Positions 9,786 to 18,153 of a stretch of DNA of 64,000 nt are shown piece by piece (within the stretch, counting starts at the first letter, position 1; every line of letters starts with the position of its first letter). The notes beneath the pieces are model-generated. The model saw nothing but the letters and a program-made list of their open reading frames with translations, searched no databases and had not been told where the DNA came from. The DNA comes from Chitinibacter sp046530675 (GTDB lineage Bacteria; Pseudomonadota; Gammaproteobacteria; Burkholderiales; Chitinibacteraceae): NCBI RefSeq assembly GCF_046530675.1, contig NZ_CP172558.1, positions 2,666,001 through 2,730,000 of the forward strand, written 5' to 3'. The position numbers were made by a program, and so were the translations under genes.

Positions 9786-10376
9786 ATGAACACTATCCGA
9801 CTCTTACCTGCTATTGTTTTTGCCATCGTGCTGTCTGGCTGTGCCGGCACAAACTTCAAGCAACCCGACCCTACTGCCCTGATTGTCGGAAAATCGACTT
9901 CTGCCGACGTGACTCGCGTCATGGGCTCGCCGCTTCAAACAGGAGAAATGCTGAAGAATGATGAAAAGATTCGTATTGTCCGCTACGCCTACGCTGAAGG
10001 GGCTGGAACCGGACGCTACCCTGGTGTCGTTCCAGCGCGTGCCATGATTTTTTCTACTTTAAGCGATTTGCTTGTGGGCAAAGAGTTTGTAAGCTCCTTT
10101 CCCGATGATGCGACAGAATTTGATGAAACTAAAATTCCGGCCATTACCAAGGGAAAATCAACTCGCGCCGATGTTGTATCCTTGCTTGGAAAGCCCAATG
10201 GAGAGGCTATCTACCCTCTACTAAAGAGCAAAACGGATACGGGGTTTGTTTATAGTTACAGCCATGCGAAGGGAAATGTCTTCAACATGAAGTTCTATAG
10301 CAAAGCGCTGATTGTTGCCTTTGATGCAAACGGTGTTGTGAGCGAGGTTGAATATACGTCCTCTGGAGAAAAGTAA
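9786..10376 (+). CDS. Lipoprotein with two BamE/SmpA-like repeats
   Basis: A 196-residue exported lipoprotein. The signal peptide ends in a lipobox LSGC with the lipidated cysteine at residue 19. Residue 20 is Ala and no Asp is at +2, so outer-membrane sorting is likely. Two related segments, GKSTSADVTRVMGSP at 35-49 and GKSTRADVVSLLGKP at 123-137, match the GxSTxxxVxxxLGxP pattern of SmpA/OmlA (BamE-like) folds. BamE itself has one such module and about 110 residues, so this is a tandem relative, not BamE. The ATG at 9786 is chosen because the signal peptide starts there; the ribosome site is weak. The partner or function is unknown. Confidence 0.75.
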   Translation: MNTIRLLPAIVFAIVLSGCAGTNFKQPDPTALIVGKSTSADVTRVMGSPLQTGEMLKNDEKIRIVRYAYAEGAGTGRYPGVVPARAMIFSTLSDLLVGKEFVSSFPDDATEFDETKIPAITKGKSTRADVVSLLGKPNGEAIYPLLKSKTDTGFVYSYSHAKGNVFNMKFYSKALIVAFDANGVVSEVEYTSSGEK

Positions 10377-10459
10377 TTCAGCCCTGCCACTCAATCGGCA
10401 GCTGGAAAGCGCTGCTTTTCACCTCGACACCTCGGGATAGGTAGGTTGGTTCTAAGGCA

Positions 10460-10489
10460 CGAAGCCCAACGTTTACCTGTTGGGCTTCG
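10460..10489. terminator. Hairpin between convergent genes (terminator or REP-like repeat)
   Basis: Perfect 11-bp arms CGAAGCCCAAC (10460-10470) and GTTGGGCTTCG (10479-10489) with an 8-base loop. The lipoprotein gene and the oxidoreductase gene converge here. There is no T-run, so it may be a dispersed palindromic repeat and not a true rho-independent terminator. Confidence 0.55.
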
Positions 10490-10529
10490 CAAACTCAGCA
10501 CCAAGCTATAAAGCCCTTTCGCTTTGGTT

Positions 10530-11525
10530 TCAATTAAGATCCGCCGGAAAAATCACGCCGGTCTGGCGGCGAATTTCGGTGAGCAATTTGGCTACGATCA
10601 GCGAAGTTTCAAGTCCGCGATGCGCCACTTGCCCGGCGGCGATCAAATCGGCAAAGCTTTCAGCCTCATAGCGCATGGTGTTGCTGCATTGCGCCTGATT
10701 GATGGCTTGCTCGGCTCCACCACGCGGCGTGAATTTGACGTCCAGACATTGAGAAATTTTGCCTATCGTCAGCGTGCCCTCTTCGCCCTGGATTTCGCTG
10801 GGGATCAGCGAATCCGATACTTTGGAATGCACCAGCACCGCGTCAAAATCGCCGTAATCAAGGCAAACCGTGCCATGACCATCAACGCCACTTTCCAGCA
10901 AGTTCGCCGTCGCAAAGACTGATTTTGGCTCGCCCCATAAGGCCACGGCCGTGGCGAGGCAGTAATAGCCAATATCCATGATCGAGCCATTGGAAAACGC
11001 CGGATTAAACGTATTCGGGTTTTTCCCTTCCAGATAGGCAGCGTATCGGGACGAATACTGGCAATAGTTAAAAAATACTTTCCGCAGCCGTCCGAGCCGG
11101 GGCAAGGTCTGCTGGATCGCCAGGAAGTTGGGCAGATGCGCGCCCATAAAGGCTTCGAGCAAGACCACCTGATTTTTGCGGGCACAATCGAGCACCGCTT
11201 GTGCTTCGCGCACATTGGAAGCCAGCGGCTTTTCACAGATCACATGTTTTTGATGGTTGAGAAACAGTACAGTCTGCTGCACATGCAATGAATTGGGGCT
11301 GGCGATGTATACGGCGTCAATCAGGTCGGATTGGGCGAGCGCCTCCAGGGAGTCGAAATAATGCGCGACCTGCGCTCCAAATTGTGAATATTGCGATCCA
11401 AAGGCTTCGGCTTTCTGCAGCGTGCGCGAATACACTGCAGTCAGCTTTATCCGCCCCGTTTCATGCGCAGCATCGACAAAACGTTGGGTAATCCAGTTCG
11501 TACCCACCACAGCCAGACGTATCAT
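10530..11525 (-). CDS. Gfo/Idh/MocA-family oxidoreductase
   Basis: A 331-residue NAD(P)-dependent dehydrogenase of the glucose-fructose oxidoreductase/inositol dehydrogenase family. The N-terminal Rossmann strand is MIRLAVVGTNWITQRFVDAA, where the family's usual GxGxxG appears as GTNWIT. DAVYIASPNSLH and the family signature EKPLASNV follow, then the C-terminal beta-sheet domain with GSIMDIGYYCLATAVALWGEP. The start at 11525 has TGGAG 8 bases upstream; an upstream in-frame extension has no family similarity. The sugar or polyol substrate is not evident. The gene appears monocistronic. Confidence 0.88.
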   Translation of the reverse strand: MIRLAVVGTNWITQRFVDAAHETGRIKLTAVYSRTLQKAEAFGSQYSQFGAQVAHYFDSLEALAQSDLIDAVYIASPNSLHVQQTVLFLNHQKHVICEKPLASNVREAQAVLDCARKNQVVLLEAFMGAHLPNFLAIQQTLPRLGRLRKVFFNYCQYSSRYAAYLEGKNPNTFNPAFSNGSIMDIGYYCLATAVALWGEPKSVFATANLLESGVDGHGTVCLDYGDFDAVLVHSKVSDSLIPSEIQGEEGTLTIGKISQCLDVKFTPRGGAEQAINQAQCSNTMRYEAESFADLIAAGQVAHRGLETSLIVAKLLTEIRRQTGVIFPADLN

Positions 11526-11726
11526 CAGCGACTCCAGAGCAAATGGCGCAGCAGCCATCAAAGTAGTCATTGTACTCGTCCCAATCCGCACTGGTCATTT
11601 ACGGCAACGCTGTGATGCTCACGGTGGCTTGATGTGCCTTTCCCAGACGCATCGATTTGCGCGCCTGCCGCCAGCTGACGCACTAAACGCAGAAAACCTT
11701 GCATTAGTTTGACTGAGTCAACAATT

Positions 11727-11776
11727 ATCCGGATCATCGTTTATTTCCCCTATTCAATGAACGATATGATCCGGAT
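11727..11776 (+). promoter_or_regulatory. Hairpin covering the start codon of the DUF805 fusion gene
   Basis: Left arm 11727-11741 (ATCCGGATCATCGTT) pairs with right arm 11760-11776 (AACG, two unpaired bases AT, then ATGATCCGGAT). This makes a 15-bp stem with a 2-base bulge and an 18-base loop. The first ATG (11757) is in the loop edge and the second (11766) is inside the stem. A perfect dyad TTGACT-G-AGTCAA lies just upstream at 11709-11721. No Shine-Dalgarno is visible, so translation control is plausible. Confidence 0.45.
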
Positions 11777-13202
11777 TGTTTTCAGAGGTGAGTTACAGGC
11801 AGGCCAGCGCCAAGAGGAAGTGGCACCACGTCTCGCCGCGGTACTGAAAATCCCGCTTGCCCAGGCACAGTCACTGTTTTCCGGCTCGCCAGTCACGCTC
11901 AAACGCAATCTGCCCCGCGCCGACTTCCCGCGCTACGCCGAAAATCTGTCGCGTATCGGTATTGTTGTCGAGATGGAAGATGAAGTAGCTGCGTCGGCAC
12001 AGCCCATTCCACCAGCACCGATCAAAGCTGAGCCAAGCACACCGACCCCACTGCCAGCGGCTCAGTCCGCGCCAGCCGATGACGATAATCTGCTCTTTCC
12101 TTCGCTGTTTGGCGCGACACCCAGTTCAGTGCCCAATTCAGCGCCAAGCCCGGCACCCGCTTCCATCAATACCACAGCCGCAGCGCCGATCACGCTGGTG
12201 AGCGAGCCGGAGCAGATCAATTGCCCGAAATGCGGCGCCCTGCAGCCCAAACGCACGCTTTGCCGGGAGTGCAGCGTGGATATGCCGCGTTTTGCCGCTG
12301 CACAGGCGCAAGCGACAACTAAACCGGCAATCACCGCTTCGCCCAATGGCCAGCCGCTGCGTGCCAGCCAGCTCGCACCTGACATCAATCAGGAAGACTA
12401 CGCCGAAGACACACCGCCTTTCAGGGCGATGAGCTTCGAAGGCCGCCTCTGCCGTGTCCGTTACATGGCTTATGCGGTGGGTGCCATGCTGCTCGCCGGT
12501 CTGGTTTTCGGCCTGATGATTCCGCTGGGGATGATTCGCAACTGGGTCGGCGTCGGTTTCTTTGGCTTGCTGTTTCTCGGCTATCTGATTCGCCTGAGTA
12601 CGCTGCGTCTGCACGATATGGATCGCAGCGGCTGGTGGCAGCTGATCCTGATCCCGATTGTCCTGCTACAGGGTTATGGCGCCTACAAGCTCTCAACATC
12701 CGGCTCTTCGCTGCTGTTTAATTTGAGCAGCCTGCTCACGATGGTCTTTACGCTCTGGCTGATCATCTGGCCAGGTGACAAAAAGGGCAATGGCTTTGGG
12801 TTTCCGAATGAGCGCAATACCGGCCTGGGCTACCTCGGTGCTGTAGTTTTCTCTTTGTCGCTCATTAGCGGCGGTATCGGCGCCAAGCAAAATCGTTTGC
12901 CGGGCTTGCCAACTGACAAGCAGGCAGCACAACACGCTACGATCACGCTGTATTGCACCAGCAATGACGAGCCATGCGTTGAGGCGCGTGACTGGTTTAG
13001 CGATAATCCGGACTACGCCTACGACGACTGCAATATCGAGACTTCCCCAGCCTGCCGCAGCGAGTTCGAACGCATCGGTGATTCTGTGGTGCCGCTGGTC
13101 GTGGTCGGCAACCAGAAACACAACACCTTTGATCCGGAATGGATAGAGAAGGAAGTAGTTACCCAAACGCTGCTCGGTAGCCAAGCTGCCGCCGAAGAAT
13201 AA
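11757..13202 (+). CDS. Zinc ribbon - DUF805 membrane - thioredoxin-like fusion protein
   Basis: A 481-residue multi-domain membrane protein. Residues 1-75 form a small domain that resembles nothing I can name; a Pro/Ala-rich linker follows. A zinc ribbon has C156, C159, C169 and C172 (CPKC and CREC). Residues ~225-355 are a DUF805-type membrane domain with FEGRLCRVRYMAY and the hallmark RLHDMDRSGWW. One more hydrophobic segment leads to a C-terminal ~75-residue glutaredoxin-like region (TITLYCTSNDEPCVEARDWF and VPLVVVG). That region has C-x6-C in place of the usual CxxC. The start codon is uncertain (11757 or 11766). The rhomboid gene follows 18 bases later, suggesting co-transcription. The function is unknown. 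Confidence 0.75.
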   Translation: MNDMIRIVFRGELQAGQRQEEVAPRLAAVLKIPLAQAQSLFSGSPVTLKRNLPRADFPRYAENLSRIGIVVEMEDEVAASAQPIPPAPIKAEPSTPTPLPAAQSAPADDDNLLFPSLFGATPSSVPNSAPSPAPASINTTAAAPITLVSEPEQINCPKCGALQPKRTLCRECSVDMPRFAAAQAQATTKPAITASPNGQPLRASQLAPDINQEDYAEDTPPFRAMSFEGRLCRVRYMAYAVGAMLLAGLVFGLMIPLGMIRNWVGVGFFGLLFLGYLIRLSTLRLHDMDRSGWWQLILIPIVLLQGYGAYKLSTSGSSLLFNLSSLLTMVFTLWLIIWPGDKKGNGFGFPNERNTGLGYLGAVVFSLSLISGGIGAKQNRLPGLPTDKQAAQHATITLYCTSNDEPCVEARDWFSDNPDYAYDDCNIETSPACRSEFERIGDSVVPLVVVGNQKHNTFDPEWIEKEVVTQTLLGSQAAAEE

Positions 13203-13220
13203 GGGAAGCCATAGCGCCTT

Positions 13221-14669
13221 ATGCTGATTCTGCCCTTACCCTCAGCGCCCGACTGGCGTCGCCCTCCCTGGGTGACGCTGGGCATCATCATGCTGTGCTG
13301 CTTTATTTATCTGTTCTTGCAGCTTAGCGACGAGCCTATCGAGGAAAAGGCCTATACCCTTTATTATTCGCAAAAACTCGATCAACTCGAGCTGCCACGC
13401 TACCTTGAGCATTTGAATCAGACCGGCAAGTCCGCACAAGCGGAGGAGCTGAAATCACACAAAGCGGGCGAGCATTTCACTTTGCTGCGTATGCAGGCCG
13501 ACGAAGATTTCATGCGCCGCCTGCACAATGACGAAATCGTCAAACGCGAAGAACCACGCTGGGCAGATTGGAAAAAACAACGCGCCGAATTCGAGGACAT
13601 CCTCGCCCAAAGCTTCACCGACCGTTTTATCCTCAAGCCGGCCAATCCGACCTGGTACAGCCTGCTGATGCATATGTTTATGCATGGCAGCATCGACCAC
13701 CTGCTCGGCAATATGGTCGTGCTTTTTATTGTCGGCTATACCGTCGAGGCCGCTCTTGGTGGCCGGCGCTATCTGGCCTTTTATCTGCTCGCCGGGCTGG
13801 GCGCTACCAGTGCCGATCTGATTCTGACCTCGGACAGCTTTATCGGCTCGCTCGGTGCATCGGGGGCGATAGCCGGTGTAATGGCGATGTTCGTCGTCAT
13901 TTACGGTCTGAGAAAAATCCGCTTCTTTTATTTTGTGTTTTTCTACATGGGAACGCTGCAAGCTTCGGCGCTGTTGATGCTGCTGGTCTGGCTCGGCAAG
14001 GAATTGCTGCAAAAAGCGATGAATCCCGGCAGCAATGTGAACTACTACGCCCACTTCTGCGGACTATTGACCGGCGCGCTACTCGCCACGCTGTATCGCT
14101 GGCAGCGCGGCTGGCAGACTGCCGATCACGTGATTGCCGAAGAAAGCAATGCGGAACGTCGCAAACAGCAAGCGCAAGCCGAAAAGCTGCTCGCGCAATT
14201 GCAGTTTGAACCTGCCGCCCGACTGCTGGCCAAGCTGGCGGAAGCTGATCCGGCCGATCATCAGTTGCTCACGGATTTTTACCAGACTGCGAAAATGCAA
14301 GCCGATACCGGACTGCGCCAGCGCGCCTGTCATCTGGTCTTGCGCCACAATCCGGGTGTGGCGCTCACCGCCGAGGCCTGGCAGCAACTGCTTGACCTGA
14401 AAGCACCATTACCAAAACTGGCGACCAGCGACTGGATGCGCCATGCGGTAAGCTGGATCGACGCGGGCTTGCTGCATCCCGCAGAAATGCTGCTGTCTAT
14501 GCTAATCCGCAAAGCCAGTCATCACGTCGGCCTGTCCGCCCAACTCTACCGGCTAGGTCAGGGTTTCCAGCGGGCAGGTAACGCCGACCGTGCATTATCC
14601 TGCTGGCGCACACTCATCCGGCAATACCCGGACTCGCCCGAAGCCAGGCTCGTTCGCAAACCTCAGTAG
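13221..14669 (+). CDS. Rhomboid-family intramembrane serine protease with long N-terminal insert and C-terminal helical repeats
   Basis: A 482-residue membrane protein. After a first membrane helix (residues 18-35) comes a ~105-residue hydrophilic insert rich in charged residues. The rhomboid core follows: HMFMHGSIDHLLGNM with H160 and N164, catalytic serine S214 in GASGAIAG, and catalytic histidine H278 in YYAHFCGLLTGALL. All catalytic positions are intact, so proteolysis of membrane substrates is likely. The last ~180 residues are soluble TPR-like helices (LLAQLQFEPAARLLAKLAEADP; RAGNADRALSCWRTLIRQYP). It is most probably in one unit with the upstream DUF805 fusion gene. The substrate is unknown. 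Confidence 0.88.
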   Translation: MLILPLPSAPDWRRPPWVTLGIIMLCCFIYLFLQLSDEPIEEKAYTLYYSQKLDQLELPRYLEHLNQTGKSAQAEELKSHKAGEHFTLLRMQADEDFMRRLHNDEIVKREEPRWADWKKQRAEFEDILAQSFTDRFILKPANPTWYSLLMHMFMHGSIDHLLGNMVVLFIVGYTVEAALGGRRYLAFYLLAGLGATSADLILTSDSFIGSLGASGAIAGVMAMFVVIYGLRKIRFFYFVFFYMGTLQASALLMLLVWLGKELLQKAMNPGSNVNYYAHFCGLLTGALLATLYRWQRGWQTADHVIAEESNAERRKQQAQAEKLLAQLQFEPAARLLAKLAEADPADHQLLTDFYQTAKMQADTGLRQRACHLVLRHNPGVALTAEAWQQLLDLKAPLPKLATSDWMRHAVSWIDAGLLHPAEMLLSMLIRKASHHVGLSAQLYRLGQGFQRAGNADRALSCWRTLIRQYPDSPEARLVRKPQ

Positions 14670-14894
14670 AGGCGATCAGTGCGTTATCGTGCGTATGAAA
14701 ATGCTGCACAAATCAAATTATTGCATGGGTATATTCATCAGTTTCAATGCCAGATTGATCTGCATGAGAATACCCATGGCAAGTATTGAGCGCAGCGAAA
14801 TCGGAGAAATGAGAACGCGGCGCAAGCCTCCGAATTCGCTACGCTTTTTCGGAGCTACGAGCTCTGCGCATTGCGTAGTTTGATTGGCGCGTCG
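14670..14894. other. Intergenic region with several inverted repeats
   Basis: No gene seen. CATGGGTAT (14724-14732) and ATACCCATG (14770-14778) are perfect inverted arms separated by 37 bases. Further along, TCCGAA and TTCGGA elements bracket GC-rich sequence that looks like degenerate palindromic repeat material. Confidence 0.5.
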
Positions 14895-14915
14895 TTATCG
14901 TTGGCGCGCCTTTTT
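14886..14915 (+). terminator. Possible rho-independent terminator after the rhomboid gene
   Basis: GGCGCG (14886-14891) and CGCGCC (14905-14910) are followed by TTTTT. It overlaps the 3' end of the opposite-strand ankyrin gene. The stem is short and the loop is 13 bases, so confidence is low. Confidence 0.35.
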
Positions 14916-15467
14916 GTCGTCCAGAAGTCCGGCAATAACCTCACGCTGCGCAGCAGTCCCTTTAAATCGACCAGATAGAAGGAGAGCCATCGCCGTCATT
15001 GGATTGCGATCAACAATCTCAGAGTCAATACTTCCCGCGTAGTGCAATAAAATTTCGACAGTAGAAGGATCGCCTTCAATAACCGCCCAATGCAATGCAC
15101 TGCATCCCTGAAAACCAATTAGATTCGTATCTGCTCCAGATTCAAGCAACAGCTCCACGATTTCATGGCGCATTTTTCCATCAAAATCTTCCTCCGCCGA
15201 CCACCGAATAGCATTAATTAATGCAGTCTCTCCACCAGCGCTTACTGCATCTACGTTTGCCCCAAAGTTGCATAAGGTTTCTATTGTGGCCTTGTTTCCA
15301 GCGTCTGCTGCTATCATCAGCAGAGATGTGCCATCCCCATCGCAATCACATGCAAGATTGGGCTGAGCCTGCAAAATTGAGAAAAATTCCTGTTGACGAA
15401 TTGAATCCAAACTCCCCCATCGAATCAATGACTCAAGATGTGAAAAGACATCATTTTGAATGCTCAT
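14895..15467 (-). CDS. Ankyrin-repeat protein
   Basis: A cytoplasmic 190-residue protein with about four ankyrin repeats: DGTSLLMIAADAGNKATIETL, GETALINAIRWSAEEDFDG, CSALHWAVIEGDPSTVEILL and the degenerate last repeat. Ankyrin repeats bind other proteins; the partner is unknown. No signal peptide is visible. The start at 15467 places AAGGAG 11 bases upstream; an in-frame ATG at 15476 is only 2 bases from it. The sequence is less GC-rich than its neighbours, which may mean more recent acquisition. Confidence 0.8.
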   Translation of the reverse strand: MSIQNDVFSHLESLIRWGSLDSIRQQEFFSILQAQPNLACDCDGDGTSLLMIAADAGNKATIETLCNFGANVDAVSAGGETALINAIRWSAEEDFDGKMRHEIVELLLESGADTNLIGFQGCSALHWAVIEGDPSTVEILLHYAGSIDSEIVDRNPMTAMALLLSGRFKGTAAQREVIAGLLDDKKARQR

Positions 15468-15556
15468 AACTGTCATTTCTCCTTCCGGCAAAACCCTTCA
15501 CGCGGCATTCATGGCTCGCTTGCGTTACCATATTCGGCATTGCTTTCGGAGAGTTG

Positions 15557-15601
15557 ATGAACAAAGCACACTTCACCAAAGCTATGGGTATTATTTTGTA
15601 G
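15557..15601 (+). other. 14-codon ORF with good ribosome site (leader peptide or gene remnant)
   Basis: ATG at 15557, preceded by GGAG 5 bases upstream, encodes MNKAHFTKAMGIIL and then a TAG stop. No gene follows on this strand, so it is more likely the remains of a lost gene than a functional leader. A TATACCC heptamer follows at 15628. Confidence 0.22.
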
Positions 15602-15636
15602 CTCTTTATACTAAAAGGCTAGCGACATATACCCAC

Positions 15637-16938
15637 TCACACCTGCTGCAAGCGCTGGATCACCGTTTGCAATTGCAGCGCTTCATCGCGAACGGCGTGG
15701 TTTGGAAAGCGCTGTAGCAGCATGTCGAGGATTTTGAGCGCCTGTGCATCGTTGCGCAGATGCTCGGAGGCGAGCCGTGCGCCCAGCAGCAGCACTTCCG
15801 GCAGCGCCGCATGGTTGCCAAACTGCTGATCAAACCCTTTAACCAGCGCCAGCGTCAGATCGTGCCGATGCGCATTGAGCGCCGCCCGGCCGAGCGCGGC
15901 GCGCACATGCCCATCCGCCGGCAGATATGCCGGATGAAGGCGGCGAACGGATTCCAGCACGCGCAAACCAAGGTCGTCGCGCTTTTGCTGCAGAAGGATC
16001 GACAAATAGCGATCCGCTTCGCGCGGCAGCTCAGCTCGATGTGGCTCGGATGCCAGCAGCAATTTGAAATAGCCTTCGCGCAAGCTTAGATCCTGCGGAT
16101 TAGCCTGCACAGCAGCGGCCAGCAAACGGATGGCCTCGCCGACTTGCCCAGCCCGCACCAGCTCACCGGCCTGGGCAAGCTGGCTGCGTGCGTCGGGTTT
16201 GTCACCCTTGGTATTTTGCGCCTGCGTGCCGCCAGCCTGCTCGATCCCAAGCGCTTCGTGATACTGGTGCAGCACATAGCCCATCAAGGCGTACATCACG
16301 ATCACGAAATACATATTGATAAAGAAGAACAACAGCGGTGTGATCGCTTCGGGCAAACGCGGCAGCAGCAAGGAAGAAGCCGCTGCGCCACTGCCCGTCA
16401 GCAGGCTCAGGCAGCCCCACATACCCAGATAGGGCAAGCCGATAGCGCGCATGACCCGCCATAACTCTTCCGGATTCATCGATTCGGCTAAATCATCAGT
16501 CAAAGCCAGCACCATGATGCTGGCCGGAATAAGCAGCAGCAAAGCCAGTGAAACCACAATCAGCGCAACCTGCCCCATCAGCTCGCCAAAGGCACTGCCG
16601 ACCAGACCTGCCAGCAAGGGAATCAGCGCAGCGCCGATGAGCAACACCAGAAACTGCTTGTATGGCCGGTAGGGGTGCTCTTGCGTGTTTTCCAGCCAGG
16701 CCTGCTCATCCGCCTTACCCAGAGCGATACGCTCCAATACTTTGAACGCATGCCGCAGCAGTGCAACGAACAGCAGTCCACTCAGCACTAAAGAAATGAT
16801 CCCGCCGTCGATCACGTGATTGAGCAGCCAGAAAGCCATCGACAGCAAGGAGAGGCTCAGTAGCGAATCAAATCTGAACGGGTAGGCAAAAAAGAAAGGA
16901 AAGCGCTCCCAAAAAGGAGCAATCGCAGGCTGGCGCAT
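15637..16938 (-). CDS. Membrane protein with C-terminal TPR-like repeats
   Basis: A 433-residue protein. The first ~225 residues contain five or six hydrophobic helices (for example SLLSLSLLSMAFWLLNHVI, FLVLLIGAALIPLLAGLVG, LIVVSLALLLLIPASIMVLAL, LLFFFINMYFVIVMYALMGYV). The cytoplasmic remainder is helical repeat (AGELVRAGQVGEAIRLLAAAVQANPQDLSLREGYFKLLLAS and further copies) of TPR type. The membrane part resembles a YIP1/DUF4013-like bundle only in outline. The gene is monocistronic and divergent from the GbsR-led operon. The function is unknown. Confidence 0.7.
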   Translation of the reverse strand: MRQPAIAPFWERFPFFFAYPFRFDSLLSLSLLSMAFWLLNHVIDGGIISLVLSGLLFVALLRHAFKVLERIALGKADEQAWLENTQEHPYRPYKQFLVLLIGAALIPLLAGLVGSAFGELMGQVALIVVSLALLLLIPASIMVLALTDDLAESMNPEELWRVMRAIGLPYLGMWGCLSLLTGSGAAASSLLLPRLPEAITPLLFFFINMYFVIVMYALMGYVLHQYHEALGIEQAGGTQAQNTKGDKPDARSQLAQAGELVRAGQVGEAIRLLAAAVQANPQDLSLREGYFKLLLASEPHRAELPREADRYLSILLQQKRDDLGLRVLESVRRLHPAYLPADGHVRAALGRAALNAHRHDLTLALVKGFDQQFGNHAALPEVLLLGARLASEHLRNDAQALKILDMLLQRFPNHAVRDEALQLQTVIQRLQQV

Positions 16939-17121
16939 GGGGAAGATGAGAACGGTGGGTAAAGGAGAATACCGACCACTTTATCAGACTTCGCTGTCAG
17001 CCTGAAGTCAACAGCAGCAAAGGCTGCTATAGGAAGACAGAAATGGGTCTTTCTGCAATTTCTGCGGGTCTGGCTGATGGGCGAAATGCAGTTTTATTAG
17101 ATACACCGATGCAAATAAATC

Positions 17122-17150
17122 TTGCATAGACTGAACTTAAGGTCTTTAAT
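17122..17150 (+). promoter_or_regulatory. Sigma70 promoter of the GbsR-led operon
   Basis: TTGCAT (17122-17127) and TTTAAT (17145-17150) are separated by exactly 17 bases. The -10 box abuts and overlaps the operator palindrome that begins at 17149, so a bound regulator would block RNA polymerase. Confidence 0.6.
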
Positions 17151-17168
17151 TTCTGTAAAGACAGAAAT
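17149..17168 (+). promoter_or_regulatory. Operator palindrome 1 (probable GbsR-family site)
   Basis: Perfect 8-bp arms ATTTCTGT (17149-17156) and ACAGAAAT (17161-17168) are separated by AAAG. It lies between the -10 box and the ribosome site of the regulator gene and has a second copy at 18154-18173. Further ACAGAAAT and ATTTCTG half-sites lie upstream at 17037-17044 and 17058-17064. Autoregulation is inferred. Confidence 0.65.
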
Positions 17169-17181
17169 AAAGGAATTAAGA

Positions 17182-17727
17182 ATGAAACTTAGCCCAACCA
17201 TGCAAAAATACATTGTCCATTGGGGTGAAATGGGAACGCGCTGGGGCGTCAACCGCACTGTTTCTCAAATTCACGCCCTGCTCTTTTTGGCCAATAGTCC
17301 AATGACTGCCGACGAAATCATGGAGACGCTAAATGTTGCTCGCTCTAACGTCAGCAATAGCCTAAAGGAGCTACAAAGCTGGGGGCTGGTTCGGGTGCAG
17401 CATGAGTTTGGCGACCGCCGCGATCATTTCGTTGCGCTGCAGGATGTTTGGGAAATTTTCCATGTCATTGCTGAAGAGCGCAAAAAACGCGAACTGGATC
17501 CAACGCTCACGGTATTGCGTGAATGCGCGATTGAAGCCGAAACCGATCATGAAATTGAAGCGGCCACACGGCAAAAGATGGATCAAGTCCTCGAATTTTT
17601 GGAGCTATTGCTGTCTGGCTACGATGATTTTAAAAATTTGCCACCGAGTACCGTCATCAAGTTGCTCAAGATGGGCAGCAAGCTAGGCCAGCTCGCTTCA
17701 ATTTTTAGCAGCAAAGATGATGCCTGA
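17182..17727 (+). CDS. GbsR/MarR-family transcriptional regulator
   Basis: A 181-residue DNA-binding regulator. The winged helix-turn-helix spans about residues 25-90 (SQIHALLFLANSPMTADEIMETLNVARSNVSNSLKELQSWGLV, then a wing RVQHEFGDRRDHF). This is the pattern of the GbsR branch of MarR-like proteins. The C-terminal helices (ATRQKMDQVLEFLELLLSGYDDF) would dimerise. The ATG at 17182 has AAAGGAA 6-7 bases upstream. It heads a six-gene operon, and palindromes in front of gene 1 and gene 3 fit a dimeric repressor. The effector is unknown; the name GbsR refers to a choline sensor, but no choline gene is nearby. Confidence 0.85.
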   Translation: MKLSPTMQKYIVHWGEMGTRWGVNRTVSQIHALLFLANSPMTADEIMETLNVARSNVSNSLKELQSWGLVRVQHEFGDRRDHFVALQDVWEIFHVIAEERKKRELDPTLTVLRECAIEAETDHEIEAATRQKMDQVLEFLELLLSGYDDFKNLPPSTVIKLLKMGSKLGQLASIFSSKDDA

Positions 17728-17755
17728 ATTTTTCTTCACACATAGGAGATTGACC

Positions 17756-18139
17756 ATGCCACGCTATGAGATTTTTTATGATGATGCCTGCCCAATGTGC
17801 CGTTTTGAAATACTGCGTTTATTGCGGCTCGATACTGAAAACTGCTTTAGCGCCATTGATATTAGCAATCCGCACGCTGACTTGAATGGCCTGGATATAG
17901 GAGAAATGCAGCAACTGCTGCATATCCGTCGCGATGATGGCCAGATGCTGATTGGCGTTGATGCCATTGCTGCGCTCTATCAGGCAATTGGTCATGGCTG
18001 GTGGACTGGCCCATTACTGTGGAAGATCAGCCGCCCTGCTGCAGCGCGGCTTTATGCTTGGGTCGCACGACATCGTTACCGAATCAGCGCTTTGCTCGGC
18101 TTTGCGCCACGCTGTACTGATGGCGTCTGTAAATTGTAA
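17756..18139 (+). CDS. DCC-family thiol-disulfide oxidoreductase (DUF393)
   Basis: A 127-residue thioredoxin-like protein. The DCC signature is YDDACPMCRFE with redox cysteines C12 and C15. Typical later features are the DGQMLIGVDAIAALYQAIG segment and the C-terminal ARHRYRISALLG. Members of this family are predicted thiol oxidoreductases with few characterised examples. AGGAG sits 7-8 bases before the ATG at 17756, which settles the start over an upstream in-frame ATG. It is the second gene of the GbsR operon, 28 bases behind the regulator. Confidence 0.85.
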   Translation: MPRYEIFYDDACPMCRFEILRLLRLDTENCFSAIDISNPHADLNGLDIGEMQQLLHIRRDDGQMLIGVDAIAALYQAIGHGWWTGPLLWKISRPAAARLYAWVARHRYRISALLGFAPRCTDGVCKL

Positions 18140-18153
18140 AAATTCGCTCATAT

